From the NCBI GenBank assembly GCA_958413985.1, contig CATYVZ010000001.1:62001-126000 (forward strand): a stretch of 64,000 nucleotides of DNA. The letters run 5' to 3'. The DNA comes from an uncultured Bacilli bacterium. Lineage in GTDB: Bacteria; Bacillota_I; Bacilli_A; RF39; UBA660. Position 1 is the stretch's first letter. Each line of letters starts with the position of its first letter. The notes beneath the pieces are model-generated. The model worked only from the letters and a program-made list of their open reading frames with translations, had not been told where the DNA came from and did not search any database. The position numbers and the translations under genes are program-made. This document shows positions 1 through 9,233 of the stretch, piece by piece.

Positions 1-930
1 CTATATTGTAGCGTCGATAAAGAAAATATTATCGATGCAGTCGATGTTAAAAATATCTATCAAATTCCACTTAATTTTTATGAGCAAAAACTTGATATAG
101 CTATCTTAAAGCAATTTAAAATGGAAGTGAAAACAGCAAGTATTGCTTATTGGCAAGATTTAGTAAAAACTGTCGATAATTTAGAAAAAGAAGTTAAAAT
201 TGCTTTAGTTGGCAAATATGTCGAATTACATGATGCCTATATTTCTGTGGTTGAAAGTTTAAAACATGCTGGTTATAAATATAAAACAAAAATCAATATT
301 AATTGGATCGATGCCGAAACATTAGAACAGGATGATCTTGATTTAGATAAAGTATTTGAAGATATCTCTGGTATTTTGGTGCCAGGTGGATTTGGCAGTC
401 GCGGAATCGAAGGCAAAATTAAAGCGATCAAATATGCAAGAGAAAACAATATTTCTTTTTTAGGAATATGTCTTGGAATGCAGTTAGCTTGTATTGAATT
501 TGCTAGAAATGTATGTCAGATAAAAATGGCTAATTCGACTGAATTTGACGAATTAACTAATGATCCAATTATCGATCTAATGAGTGATCAAAAAGAGATC
601 ATCAATATGGGTGGCACTTTAAGATTAGGAAATTACGATTGTAAAATTAAAGAGGGGACTTTAGCTTATAAATTGTACCAGACTAGTGATGTTAAGGAAA
701 GACATCGTCATCGCTATGAATTTAACAATACATATAAAGATATATTAGAAAAGAAAGGTTTTATTTTTTCAGGTATCAATGAAAAGGCTAATCTAGTTGA
801 AATAATCGAGTATGAAAACCATCCATTTTTCATCGCTTGTCAATTTCACCCTGAATTTAAATCACGTCCAACAAAACCACATCCTTTGTTTGATGGATTT
901 ATTCAAAATAGCATTAAAAAAAGTTCATAA
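1..930 (+). CDS. pyrG: CTP synthase, 3' part (5' end outside window)
   Basis: Makes CTP from UTP, ATP and glutamine in the cytoplasm. The frame is open from base 1, so about 309 codons of a protein that is usually about 535 residues are present. The first 40 codons carry the end of the synthetase domain (a stretch reading NIYQIPL). The rest is the class I glutamine amidotransferase: an oxyanion segment VPGGFGSRG, the nucleophile Cys in GICLGMQ (codon 469-471) and the catalytic His/Glu in QFHPEF. The stop codon lies in the loop of a hairpin terminator shared with the convergent def gene. Identity is clear from the amidotransferase motifs together with the upstream sequence. Confidence 0.96.
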   Translation, partial: LYCSVDKENIIDAVDVKNIYQIPLNFYEQKLDIAILKQFKMEVKTASIAYWQDLVKTVDNLEKEVKIALVGKYVELHDAYISVVESLKHAGYKYKTKININWIDAETLEQDDLDLDKVFEDISGILVPGGFGSRGIEGKIKAIKYARENNISFLGICLGMQLACIEFARNVCQIKMANSTEFDELTNDPIIDLMSDQKEIINMGGTLRLGNYDCKIKEGTLAYKLYQTSDVKERHRHRYEFNNTYKDILEKKGFIFSGINEKANLVEIIEYENHPFFIACQFHPEFKSRPTKPHPLFDGFIQNSIKKSS

Positions 931-942
931 TTGAACTTTTTT
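917..942. terminator. Bidirectional terminator between pyrG and def
   Basis: An 11-bp A-rich stem (917-927 with 932-942) closes a TAAT loop and is flanked by A and T runs, so it can work on both strands. It overlaps the end of both convergent genes. Confidence 0.8.
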
Positions 943-1489
943 AAATTAATCTAATTTCTTTTTCACTAAAGAAAGGTTTGTTTTTATCAATACGATCATA
1001 GAATAGAATTCCATTTAAATGATCGATTTCGTGTTGGAAAGCAATCGACAATTCTTCTCTTGCACGAACTTTAATTTTATTGCCTTCGATATCATAACCT
1101 TCAACTGTTACTCTAGCGTGACGTGGAACGTGTCCATCGACTTCACGATTGACTGATAAACATCCTTCACCAACGTCAGCGGCGATCATTTCTTCAGAAT
1201 AAGAAACTATTTTAGGATTAACGAAAACATATTCATCAAAAATGCCATCTTCGACTTCATGGACGATAATAATAACTCTTTTATTTATGCCTAGTTGTGG
1301 GAAAGCTAAACCCATTCCAGGTCTTAAATTATATTTATTTGCATATTCTTCAATTTGACTATATGTCAATTCTGTTATCGCTTGTTCGATTAATGCAACT
1401 TCTTTTTTTGATAACGGTAGAGTGGCATCTTTACTAATTTGTCTTAATCGGTGGTCTTTTTCATCTAAAATCTTTAATTTTTCGAACAT
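941..1489 (-). CDS. def: Peptide deformylase
   Basis: Removes the formyl group from the N-terminal Met of new proteins; a metal-dependent cytoplasmic enzyme. All three family motifs are visible: GMGLAFPQ (motif 1, with Phe where Ala is usual), EGCLSV (motif 2, metal-binding Cys) and QHEIDH (motif 3, the HExxH metal site). The 182-aa length fits the Gram-positive type 2 deformylases, which carry an insertion between motifs 1 and 2. A purine-rich Shine-Dalgarno sequence (AAGGAG) precedes the start. It is transcribed alone and convergent with pyrG. Confidence 0.95.
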   Translation of the reverse strand: MFEKLKILDEKDHRLRQISKDATLPLSKKEVALIEQAITELTYSQIEEYANKYNLRPGMGLAFPQLGINKRVIIIVHEVEDGIFDEYVFVNPKIVSYSEEMIAADVGEGCLSVNREVDGHVPRHARVTVEGYDIEGNKIKVRAREELSIAFQHEIDHLNGILFYDRIDKNKPFFSEKEIRLI

Positions 1490-1583
1490 ATAACCAACTC
1501 CTTATCTAAAATTTATTTAAAACTAACTAGTATTTTACCACATTTTTCATTTTTTTCAAAATAAAAAGGAAGTTATTTCTTCC

Positions 1584-1775
1584 TTATCTTTGGCATGAAG
1601 TTGAAGGGCAAGGTGCTGAATTACGCTCAAAAGCTCTAGCTCCAATAATTATTACTAACAAAATAAATAAAACTAGAAGTATAGCAGCACCGTATCCTGC
1701 TCCTGTACCACCGTAGCCATAGCCACCGTATGGTTGCCCGCAACCATAACCACTATATCCTCCGTAATAATACAT
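1584..1775 (-). CDS. YjcZ-family sporulation protein
   Basis: A 63-aa protein with a Gly/Tyr-rich N-terminal half (repeated YGGY) followed by one hydrophobic segment rich in Ile, Leu and Val (about residues 30-48) that ends in GARAF, and a Cys-containing tail. This layout matches the YjcZ/SscA family of small spore proteins in Bacilli, which normally end right after the hydrophobic part; the tail here is longer. A strong Shine-Dalgarno (AAGGAGG) lies 5 bases before the ATG. A longer overlapping frame on the same strand has no such signal and was ignored. The membrane location is inferred. Confidence 0.8.
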   Translation of the reverse strand: MYYYGGYSGYGCGQPYGGYGYGGTGAGYGAAILLVLFILLVIIIGARAFERNSAPCPSTSCQR

Positions 1776-1903
1776 ATTATTACCTCCTTCTTGCTAATAT
1801 ATTTTATTAGTTTATGTATAAATTGTTCATTTAAAAAACCTAATTTTGAAATTTGTGTTTTCAAATCAATAAAAATATGTTATTATAGTTAATGGTGAAC
1901 AAT

Positions 1904-3082
1904 ATGAAAGCACTTTTTAAAAATTTAAAAAGTTTAATCAGTAAAATGGATAAGCCATTATTAATTATTACCATCTTATTCTTTTTATTTGGTCTTTTAA
2001 ATATTGTTACTGCTTCTAGTCGTGAAGCTGTGGTTAGATATGAAGTTTCTGCTTATTACTATTTTTTTAAGCAATTACAAATGTTGATCATCGGTTTAGT
2101 ACTTTCATATGTAATTTTGAATTTAAAAACTAAAGTATATAAAAATTTAATTTTGTTTGGTTATATAGCAGTATTAGGATTGGTAATATCTTTGTTCTTC
2201 TTTGGAAAAGAAGTTAATGGAGCAATCAACTGGCTACCAATTCCAGGAATAGGTACATTACAACCTAGTGAATTAGCTAAACCGATCATTATCGTTTCTT
2301 TGGCTGTTTTATTTGAACAAAATTATTCGTTGCTTAGATCTAATAATCCTAAAAGATATAATAAAATTGGAATCATGTTAATCGTTATGTTTTTAATTCC
2401 TGCTTTAGTGTTTATTCAACGTGATTTAGGTAGTGCTTTAATTATTTTAGGTATCGTCGGCGTTCTTTTCTTATCTAGTCCTATTAGAAGAATCGATAAA
2501 CTTAGAACGATTTCTTTGATCGTTGGTGTGGGAATTGTTGGAGTAGCGCTCGTCTTTTTAAAACAAGGATATTTTCTTTCTGAAGCTCAATTAGCGCGAT
2601 TTGATTTTTTTAATCCTTGTTCTAAATATGAAACAACTGGCTATCAGGTCTGCAATGGTTTTATCGCATTAAATGATGGCGGGTTATTTGGCCTTGGCAT
2701 CGGTAAAAGTAAACAGAAGTATTCTTATATTCCAGAACCTCATACTGATAGTATTTTTGCTATTATTGGTGAGGAATATGGCGTTTTAAAATGTGTCTTT
2801 ATTTTCTTAGCTTATATTTTTGTCTTGTTTAGAATATTAAAGATAGCAACTAACGCTACTACTTTAAGAGGTCGCTATATTTGTCTTGGAATTGCCACTT
2901 ATATCTTTCTTCATATCTTTATTAATCTAGGTGGGTTATTTGGTATTATCCCACTGACAGGTGTTCCATTGCCATTCTTATCTTATGGTGGGACTTTTGC
3001 AATCAGCCTTATGTGTTCATTAGCTGTTGTTCAAAGAATTCATATTGAAACTAAATTAGAAAAAATTAAAATTAATCACTAA
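1904..3082 (+). CDS. SEDS-family peptidoglycan glycosyltransferase (FtsW/RodA/SpoVE)
   Basis: Polymerises lipid II at the membrane together with a class B penicillin-binding protein. The 392-aa protein has about ten hydrophobic segments, and family signatures are present: a PSELAK segment after TM4, QRDLGSA, and the C-terminal GVPLPFLSYGGT block. Sequence alone does not separate FtsW from RodA or SpoVE; the neighbouring spoIIGA-sigE pair makes a sporulation role possible but does not prove it. The start is placed at 1904 because GGTGA lies just upstream; an ATG at 1892 overlaps that site. A strong terminator overlaps the stop codon. Confidence 0.9.
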   Translation: MKALFKNLKSLISKMDKPLLIITILFFLFGLLNIVTASSREAVVRYEVSAYYYFFKQLQMLIIGLVLSYVILNLKTKVYKNLILFGYIAVLGLVISLFFFGKEVNGAINWLPIPGIGTLQPSELAKPIIIVSLAVLFEQNYSLLRSNNPKRYNKIGIMLIVMFLIPALVFIQRDLGSALIILGIVGVLFLSSPIRRIDKLRTISLIVGVGIVGVALVFLKQGYFLSEAQLARFDFFNPCSKYETTGYQVCNGFIALNDGGLFGLGIGKSKQKYSYIPEPHTDSIFAIIGEEYGVLKCVFIFLAYIFVLFRILKIATNATTLRGRYICLGIATYIFLHIFINLGGLFGIIPLTGVPLPFLSYGGTFAISLMCSLAVVQRIHIETKLEKIKINH

Positions 3083-3109
3083 AATGACAAAATTTTAGTG
3101 TTTTTTTTT
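3077..3109 (+). terminator. Rho-independent terminator after the SEDS gene
   Basis: A 9-bp stem (3077-3085 with 3092-3100) is followed by nine T residues. It overlaps the stop codon of the SEDS gene and separates it from spoIIGA. Confidence 0.88.
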
Positions 3110-3138
3110 CTATAATTATTTAAAGAGGTGATCAATAT

Positions 3139-3909
3139 ACGAAAATATATTTAGATTTAGTGATGATTTTAAACTTTTGTTTTGATTTTGTTTTACTATT
3201 GTCCGTATCGGTTCTTTTAAGAAGAAATGTTAGTATTTATAGAATTATCGGTGGCGCTTTTGTTGGAGGTATAAGTATTTTATTTTTGTTCTTAACAGTT
3301 AGTTCTTTTTCCTTGTTTATTTATAAAGTAGGTATAAGTATATTGATGCTCCTGGTAAGTTTTGGCTATAAAAATATTAAATATACTTTTAAAAACATGC
3401 TTTATCTATATTCAGCTAGCATTATTTTAGGTGGTTTTTTATATTTTTTAAATGTCGAATTTTCCTATAAACAATATGGCTTTATTTTTATCAATAATGG
3501 CTTATCGATCAATGCGATATTTTTAATCATATTTAGTCCAATTATTATATATATTTATGTTAAACAGGGACTATGGTTAAAAAACAATTATAATAATTAC
3601 TATAAAGTAAATATTTATTATGAACATCGAAAATTATTTTTTAATGCTTTTTTAGATACTGGTAACGATTTAGCGGTACCATTTACCAGTAAACCAGTTA
3701 TTTTGATCGATAAAGACATTAAAACTGATAATTTCTTTTATATACCTTATAAAAGTATCAATGGTACAGGAATTATTAAATGTATTAAAGTAAAAAAGAT
3801 TGAAATCGATGGTTTGATTAAAGAAAATGTTATTGTTGGTATTCTAAATGAAAAAATTAAAATCGATGGCGTTAACTGTCTATTGAACAAAAGATTATTG
3901 GAGGGATAA
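3139..3909 (+). CDS. spoIIGA: Sporulation sigma-E processing protease SpoIIGA (apparent ACG start)
   Basis: Membrane aspartic protease that removes the pro-sequence of sigma-E in the mother cell. Five or so hydrophobic segments fill the first 150 residues; the cytoplasmic protease domain has the catalytic motif LDTGN followed by VPF. It lies 2 bases upstream of sigE, its substrate. The start is odd. An in-frame TAA at 3121 closes the frame upstream, and the family N-terminus (KIYLD...NFCFD) is encoded from 3142, directly after an ACG at 3139 that sits 8 bases after GAGGTG. The first ordinary start, GTG 3160, would cut into the first membrane segment. So ACG initiation, a mutated ATG or a sequencing error is implied. 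Confidence 0.88.
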   Translation, partial: TKIYLDLVMILNFCFDFVLLLSVSVLLRRNVSIYRIIGGAFVGGISILFLFLTVSSFSLFIYKVGISILMLLVSFGYKNIKYTFKNMLYLYSASIILGGFLYFLNVEFSYKQYGFIFINNGLSINAIFLIIFSPIIIYIYVKQGLWLKNNYNNYYKVNIYYEHRKLFFNAFLDTGNDLAVPFTSKPVILIDKDIKTDNFFYIPYKSINGTGIIKCIKVKKIEIDGLIKENVIVGILNEKIKIDGVNCLLNKRLLEG

Positions 3910-3911
3910 TT

Positions 3912-4595
3912 ATGTTACTTAAATTAAAAGAATTAATTTTAAAAATCTTTACAAAAGAAGTGTTCTATGTGGGAAGTGCAGATAAATTGCCAGCTCCTTT
4001 ATCAAAAGAAGAAGAAATATTATATGTCGAAAAATCGATGAATGGCGATGAATTTGCTCGCGCTAAACTAATTGAACATAATTTACGTTTGGTTGTATTT
4101 TTAGCTAAAAAATATGAAAATACCGGAATCGATTTAGAAGATTTAGTCAGTATTGGAACGATCGGGTTAATAAAAGGAGTAAATACATATAAATTAGATA
4201 AGAATATCAAATTAGCTACCTATGCATCACGTTGTATCGACAATGAAATTCTAATGTTCTTAAGAAAAAACAAAAAAAGAAAGGGCGAAGTAAGTTTTGA
4301 AGATAGTTTAAGTTATGATGCTGAAGGAAACGAATTACACTTAGAAGATATTTTAGGTACTGATTCCGATATTGTCACTAAAGGATTAGAGGAAGAAACT
4401 AATCGTAAAATGTTATATCAGGAGATAAATTCTTTAAATAAAAGAGATCGGCAAATTATGATTTTAAGATATGGTTTATTTAACCACGAAGAAATGACGC
4501 AAAAAGATGTAGCTGAGATATTAGGTATATCGCAATCTTATATTTCTCGAATAGAAAAAAAAGTAATCAGAAGACTTAAGAAAATTCAAAAATAA
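3912..4595 (+). CDS. sigE: Sporulation RNA polymerase sigma factor sigma-E
   Basis: Mother-cell-specific sigma-70 family factor, made as an inactive precursor. The N-terminus (about residues 1-25, hydrophobic/basic) is the pro-peptide region; region 2 ([27 protein letters not shown]) and region 4 ([12 protein letters not shown], a helix-turn-helix around [16 protein letters not shown]) are both present. Length is 227 aa against about 239 in Bacillus. It sits directly behind spoIIGA, the usual pair. In Bacillus sigG follows; here topA does. Confidence 0.95.
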   Translation: MLLKLKELILKIFTKEVFYVGSADKLPAPLSKEEEILYVEKSMNGDEFARAKLIEHNLRLVVFLAKKYENTGIDLEDLVSIGTIGLIKGVNTYKLDKNIKLATYASRCIDNEILMFLRKNKKRKGEVSFEDSLSYDAEGNELHLEDILGTDSDIVTKGLEEETNRKMLYQEINSLNKRDRQIMILRYGLFNHEEMTQKDVAEILGISQSYISRIEKKVIRRLKKIQK

Positions 4596-4607
4596 GTCTT
4601 TTTGTTT
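4571..4607 (+). terminator. Possible terminator at the end of sigE
   Basis: A 7-bp stem (4571-4577 with 4594-4600) with a 16-base loop is followed by a T-rich run. It overlaps the sigE stop. The long loop makes it weaker than the other terminators here. Confidence 0.5.
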
Positions 4608-4683
4608 TAAAATGAAATATTTTTGAATAATATTGACAAGAGAAAAATATTAGTGTATAAAGTATATACGAGGAGTGATTTTA

Positions 4684-6711
4684 ATGAAACTAGTTATAGT
4701 TGAGTCCCCAAGTAAAAGCAAAACCATCGAAAAATATCTAGGTAAAGATTATGAAGTTTTATCTAGTAAAGGACATATAAGAGATTTATCGACTAAAGGA
4801 AAATATGGTCTAGGTGTCGATTTAGAGAACAATTTTAAGCCTGATTATGTTACGATTAAAGGTAAATCTAAATTGATCAACGATTTAAAAAAGGAAATAA
4901 AAAAAGCTGACTTTGTTTATCTTGCTACCGATCCTGACCGGGAAGGAGAAGCTATTTCTTGGCATTTATTTGATACTTTAGGTTTAAAAGATGATAATTA
5001 TGAACGAATAGTTTTCAATGAAATAACTAAGAATGCAATTTTAAATTCTTTTGATCATGCTCGTAAAATTGATCAAAATTTAGTTAATAGCCAAGAGACA
5101 AGAAGAATTTTAGATCGAATAATCGGCTTTAGATTAAGTAAATTGATGCAAGCTAAAACCGATGGTACAAGTGCTGGTCGTGTTCAAAGTGTCGCTTTAA
5201 AACTTATCGTCGATAAAGAAAGAGAAATCGAAAAATTTGTTGCAGAGGAATATTGGACGATATCTGGTATTTTTAAAGATTTTGAAGCAGATTTATTTAA
5301 TTATAACAATAAAGATATAACTATTGAAAATGAAGCTCAAGCTAATGAAATTTTATCAAAATTAAGCAAGTCATTTAAAATAGTTAGTGTCGATAAAAAG
5401 AATAAAAACAAAAAATCTAATCCACCTTTTATTACCAGTACTTTACAAAGATTAGCGTCTAGCAAATTAGGCTTTAACGCTAAGAAGACGATGTCTTTAG
5501 CGCAAAAGTTATACGAAGGAATCGAACTTAAAGATGAAACTGTCGGTTTGATTAGTTATATGCGTACTGATTCAGTTCGTCTATCGGATGAATTTATTAA
5601 AGCAACTTATGGATATATTAAAGATAAATACGGAGATGAATATATCGGTTATGTTAAAACTAGTAAAAAAACTGAGAATGTCCAAGATGCTCATGAAGCG
5701 ATTCGTCCAACTAGTATTAATAGAACTCCAGAAAGTGTTAAACCATATTTAACTAACGATGAATATAAATTATATAAAATGATCTATTATCGGGCTTTAG
5801 CTAGTTTGATGAAGGATGCAGAAACTACTAATACAACAGTCATTTTAGATAATAATAATTATCAATTTAAAGCCACTGGTCAAATTATTATATTTGACGG
5901 TTATTTAAAAGTTTATAGTGATTATGAAGATACTAAAGAAAATGTATTACCACCTTTAGATACTTACAATTCCAACATTATCGTTGCTAACGATATAACT
6001 AAGGAACAACATTTTACTAAACCTCCAGCTCGTTATACTGAAGCTAAGTTAATCGAGGAAATGGAAAAGTTAGGTATAGGAAGACCTAGTACTTATGCAA
6101 CGACAATGGAAACTTTAAAACTAAGAAAATATGTCGATGTTATCGATAAAAAGTTTGTTCCTACTAAAATAGGAATCGAAATTACTGATAAATTACAGGA
6201 ATGTTTTAGTCATTTGATCAATGTTGAATATACTGCTAATATGGAAAACGATTTAGATAAAATAGCTGATGGTAAAGAAAATTGGGTTGAAACTTTAAGA
6301 AATTTTTATAATGAGTTTGAACCAGCTTTAAAAAATGCTTTTGAATCGTTACCTAAAAAAGAAGCCGTTAAAACCGGTGAAGATTGTCCAAATTGTGGCA
6401 GTCCCTTAGTTATCAGAAATGGTAAATACGGTGAATTTACAGCATGTAGCAATTATCCAACTTGTAAATATATTAAACAAGAAGAAAAAGAAGTTAAAAC
6501 GATCGTTGATTGTCCAAATTGTGATGGTAAAATCGTCGAAAAAAGAAGTAAAAAAGGTAAGGTCTTTTATGGTTGTAACAATTATCCTAAGTGTAAAACA
6601 GCTTATTGGGATATGCCAATAGATGAAAAATGTCCAAATTGTAATAGCTTATTAACTATAAAAGGTAAAAAAATAAAATGTAGTAGTTGCGACTATATTA
6701 AAGAAAAATAG
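4684..6711 (+). CDS. topA: DNA topoisomerase I (type IA)
   Basis: Relaxes negatively supercoiled DNA. The 675-aa protein starts with the Toprim domain (VESPSKSKTIEKYLG, and the metal site in DPDREGEA), followed by the type IA core with TSAGRVQS and the active-site Tyr in YMRTDS. Three C-terminal zinc-finger repeats follow, each with two CxxC-type pairs (CPNCG, CPNCD, CPNCN). The start at 4684 has GAGGAGTGA just upstream; a GTG at 4675 lies inside that Shine-Dalgarno. It is monocistronic with a clear terminator. Confidence 0.97.
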   Translation: MKLVIVESPSKSKTIEKYLGKDYEVLSSKGHIRDLSTKGKYGLGVDLENNFKPDYVTIKGKSKLINDLKKEIKKADFVYLATDPDREGEAISWHLFDTLGLKDDNYERIVFNEITKNAILNSFDHARKIDQNLVNSQETRRILDRIIGFRLSKLMQAKTDGTSAGRVQSVALKLIVDKEREIEKFVAEEYWTISGIFKDFEADLFNYNNKDITIENEAQANEILSKLSKSFKIVSVDKKNKNKKSNPPFITSTLQRLASSKLGFNAKKTMSLAQKLYEGIELKDETVGLISYMRTDSVRLSDEFIKATYGYIKDKYGDEYIGYVKTSKKTENVQDAHEAIRPTSINRTPESVKPYLTNDEYKLYKMIYYRALASLMKDAETTNTTVILDNNNYQFKATGQIIIFDGYLKVYSDYEDTKENVLPPLDTYNSNIIVANDITKEQHFTKPPARYTEAKLIEEMEKLGIGRPSTYATTMETLKLRKYVDVIDKKFVPTKIGIEITDKLQECFSHLINVEYTANMENDLDKIADGKENWVETLRNFYNEFEPALKNAFESLPKKEAVKTGEDCPNCGSPLVIRNGKYGEFTACSNYPTCKYIKQEEKEVKTIVDCPNCDGKIVEKRSKKGKVFYGCNNYPKCKTAYWDMPIDEKCPNCNSLLTIKGKKIKCSSCDYIKEK

Positions 6712-6718
6712 TTATAAT

Positions 6719-6750
6719 AGACAAATAGGTAAACTCTTATTTGTCTTTTT
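6719..6750 (+). terminator. Rho-independent terminator after topA
   Basis: A perfect 9-bp stem (6719-6727 with 6738-6746) is followed by T residues. Confidence 0.85.
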
Positions 6751-6804
6751 ATATTATATTTACTTTTTGATTTAAATTTGATAAAATTGGACTAGGTGAT
6801 TTTA

Positions 6805-7926
6805 ATGACATATTTGGATTATTCAGCCACAACACCTGTCGATGACCAGGTGTTAAATACATTTTTAGAAGTTAATAAAAATTATTTTGGCAATCCCAAT
6901 TCCTTACATAAATTAGGCGTAGAAGCCAATAACTTAATCGATGCTGCAACTAAACAAATTGCCAATCTATTAAATATTAAGGAAAAAGAGATTATCTATA
7001 CTAGCGGTGCTTCTGAGGCTAACAATACAGCAATCAAAGGAATCGCCTTAAAATATCAGAATAGAGGCAAACATATTATTACAACTGAATTTGAACATTC
7101 TTCGATAATAGCTCCTTTAAATTATTTACAAAAACAAGGATTTAAAGTTGATTTTGTCAAGTGTGATACTAATGGGATAGTTGATTTAAAAGATTTGCAA
7201 AAGCTAATAACCGATGATACTATTTTAGTTAGTGTAAGTGCAGTTAATAGTGAAATTGGAATAATTCAACCGATAAACGAAATCGCTCAAATAGTTAAGC
7301 AATACCCTAAATGTTTTTTTCATACTGATATGACTCAAGCTTTAGGTAAAATAAAAGTTGATTTAACTGATGTTGATTTAGCTAGTTTTTCAGCCCATAA
7401 AATATATGGTATTAAAGGAGTAGGGCTACTTTATAAAAAAGAGAATATTACAATAGAACCTTTAATTCATGGCGGTAAAAGCACGACATCATATAGAAGT
7501 GGAACGCCGGCGACTGCTTTGATCGTTTCATTTGCTAAAGCAATTCGTTTAATTTTAGAAAATCTCGATATTAATTATCGTCATATCGCCAACCTCAATC
7601 GCCGATTAAAAGATGGTTTAAGTCAATATGACGATGTCTTTATTAATAGTAATGATTATTGTGTTGCTAATATTTTAAATATTAGTGTGATTGGTATTAA
7701 ACCAGAGACAATGTTACATGCCCTAGAGAAGTTTGATATATATATATCAACCCAAACTGCTTGTTCTAATGGAAGTTCATCTTTGGCGGTTTATGCACTT
7801 ACTAAGGATGAAAATAGGTCTAAATCAAGCCTTAGGATCAGTTTGTCACATTTAACCAGTGAACAAGAAATAGACTATTTTTTAGAAAAATTTGGGGTAT
7901 GTTATAAGGAGTTAAAACTATGTTAG
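6805..7926 (+). CDS. Cysteine desulfurase, NifS/IscS class
   Basis: PLP enzyme that takes sulfur from cysteine as a protein persulfide, for Fe-S clusters or thiolated tRNA. The PLP Lys is in SAHKIYG, the PLP/aspartate region in HTDMTQALG, and the catalytic Cys in TQTACSNGSS, whose long flexible loop marks the IscS class. 373 aa is normal. The start at 6805 follows AGGTGAT. It overlaps the next gene by 7 bases, so it heads an operon with the mTERF-like genes. No iscU or thiI is next to it. A second desulfurase (SufS type) lies at 51.2-52.4 kb, so this one may serve tRNA sulfuration (mnmA is at 32 kb); that division of labour is inferred. Confidence 0.92.
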   Translation: MTYLDYSATTPVDDQVLNTFLEVNKNYFGNPNSLHKLGVEANNLIDAATKQIANLLNIKEKEIIYTSGASEANNTAIKGIALKYQNRGKHIITTEFEHSSIIAPLNYLQKQGFKVDFVKCDTNGIVDLKDLQKLITDDTILVSVSAVNSEIGIIQPINEIAQIVKQYPKCFFHTDMTQALGKIKVDLTDVDLASFSAHKIYGIKGVGLLYKKENITIEPLIHGGKSTTSYRSGTPATALIVSFAKAIRLILENLDINYRHIANLNRRLKDGLSQYDDVFINSNDYCVANILNISVIGIKPETMLHALEKFDIYISTQTACSNGSSSLAVYALTKDENRSKSSLRISLSHLTSEQEIDYFLEKFGVCYKELKLC

Positions 7927-9233
7927 AATACATGTTAAAATTAGGTTATACAGTTGAAGATTATAATTTATTTAAAGCAGATTATGTTTTAAGTCGTTAT
8001 GAAGAACAAAAAATAATCAATAAAATTGAAGAAAACTTTCACTTTTTCATTAGCTTAGGTTATAGTAGTGAAGAAGTTATCAAAATAACGAGAACCTTGC
8101 CTAATTTATATAGTTATAGTGCTGAAACACTAAGACAAAAAATCAATGATTTAATGTCTTTAGGTTATAGTTATGAGGAAGTTATCAAAATGATAAAATC
8201 CCTACCAAGTTTGTATAGTTATAGTAGTGAAAGTGTCAAGCAAAAGAACGATGATTTGGTATCTTTAGGTTATACTTACGAGGAAGTTATCAAAATGACT
8301 AAAACATTTCCTAGTTTATTTGGTCTTAGTATCGAAACCATTAAACAAAAGATTGAAGGCTTAATGGCTTTAAGTTACAGTTATGACGATGCAATTAAAA
8401 TAACTAAAGGCTTACCGAATTTATATGGTCTTAGTACTGAAACTATTAAACAGAAAACCAATGATTTCATGACTTTGGGTTATACTCAAAAAGAAGTAGC
8501 CAAAATGATCAAAATTTTTCCTAGTTTACTTGGTTATAGCATTAATACATTAAAACAAAAGATTGAAGGTTTAATGACTTTAGGTTATAGTTATGACGAT
8601 GTAATTAAAATAACTAAACTTATGCCAGTTTTCTATGGTTTAAATATCGAAACTATCAAACGAAAAATCGATAATTTAACAGCTTTAGGTTATAGTTACG
8701 ACGACGTAATTAAAATGACAAAATTTTTCCCTAACTTATATAAATTAACCCCTGAAAGTACTAAACAAAAGATCGAAGGCTTAATTAATTTAGGTTATAG
8801 TTATAGTGAGGTAATTAAAATGACTAACTCGTTTCCCACTATCTATGGTCTTGGTGTTTCAAATATTAAACGAAAAATTGAAGATTTGATGAGCCTAGGT
8901 TATACTAAAGAGCAGGTTATAATGATGACTAAAACATTACCGACTTTATTGGGTTATAATATTGAAAATATTATCGGCAAAATCAAATTTTTAAAACAGA
9001 TCGGTTTAGAATCTATTGCTTTATCTGATACACGAAGATTAATGCAAAGCGTCGATTTAACTTATGCTAGATATCAATTTTTAAAACAAAACAATGTAGC
9101 TCTTGATGAAAATCATTATATTGATTTATTTTATTCTAACAAAAAATTTGAAAAACATTATAGTATTTCTAAGCCTGAATTATTAGAAAAATATAATTAT
9201 AAGGAGGCAAAAAAAGATGAAAATGTTATTTGA
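7920..9233 (+). CDS. mTERF-like tandem-repeat protein
   Basis: Function unknown. The 437-aa protein is built of 35-residue repeats: one degenerate copy at about residues 8-43, then nine good copies from residue 46 to about 360. Each copy reads roughly L-G-Y-[ST]-x(2)-[ED]-V-I-K-M-T-K-x-[FL]-P-x-[LI]-x-G-L-x(2)-E-T-I-K-x-K-I-x-x-L. The conserved Pro and the LG(Y/L) turn are the hallmark of mTERF repeats, which stack into a curved helical nucleic-acid-binding solenoid. The C-terminus (RRLMQSVDLTYARYQFL) is a diverged repeat plus cap. There is no signal peptide or membrane segment. The 105-bp unit is also visible in the DNA, so copies probably arose by duplication. It overlaps genes on both sides. 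RNA or DNA binding is inferred. Confidence 0.75.
   Translation: MLEYMLKLGYTVEDYNLFKADYVLSRYEEQKIINKIEENFHFFISLGYSSEEVIKITRTLPNLYSYSAETLRQKINDLMSLGYSYEEVIKMIKSLPSLYSYSSESVKQKNDDLVSLGYTYEEVIKMTKTFPSLFGLSIETIKQKIEGLMALSYSYDDAIKITKGLPNLYGLSTETIKQKTNDFMTLGYTQKEVAKMIKIFPSLLGYSINTLKQKIEGLMTLGYSYDDVIKITKLMPVFYGLNIETIKRKIDNLTALGYSYDDVIKMTKFFPNLYKLTPESTKQKIEGLINLGYSYSEVIKMTNSFPTIYGLGVSNIKRKIEDLMSLGYTKEQVIMMTKTLPTLLGYNIENIIGKIKFLKQIGLESIALSDTRRLMQSVDLTYARYQFLKQNNVALDENHYIDLFYSNKKFEKHYSISKPELLEKYNYKEAKKDENVI

Noticed and set aside
1673..1864. A 63-aa minus-strand frame overlapping the YjcZ-type gene.
   Set aside because: The YjcZ-type frame has a perfect Shine-Dalgarno and a family match; this one has neither.
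7920..9233. The repeat gene as a CRISPR-like or tandem DNA array.
   Set aside because: The 105-base repeats are in one open frame, diverge at third positions and have no spacers.
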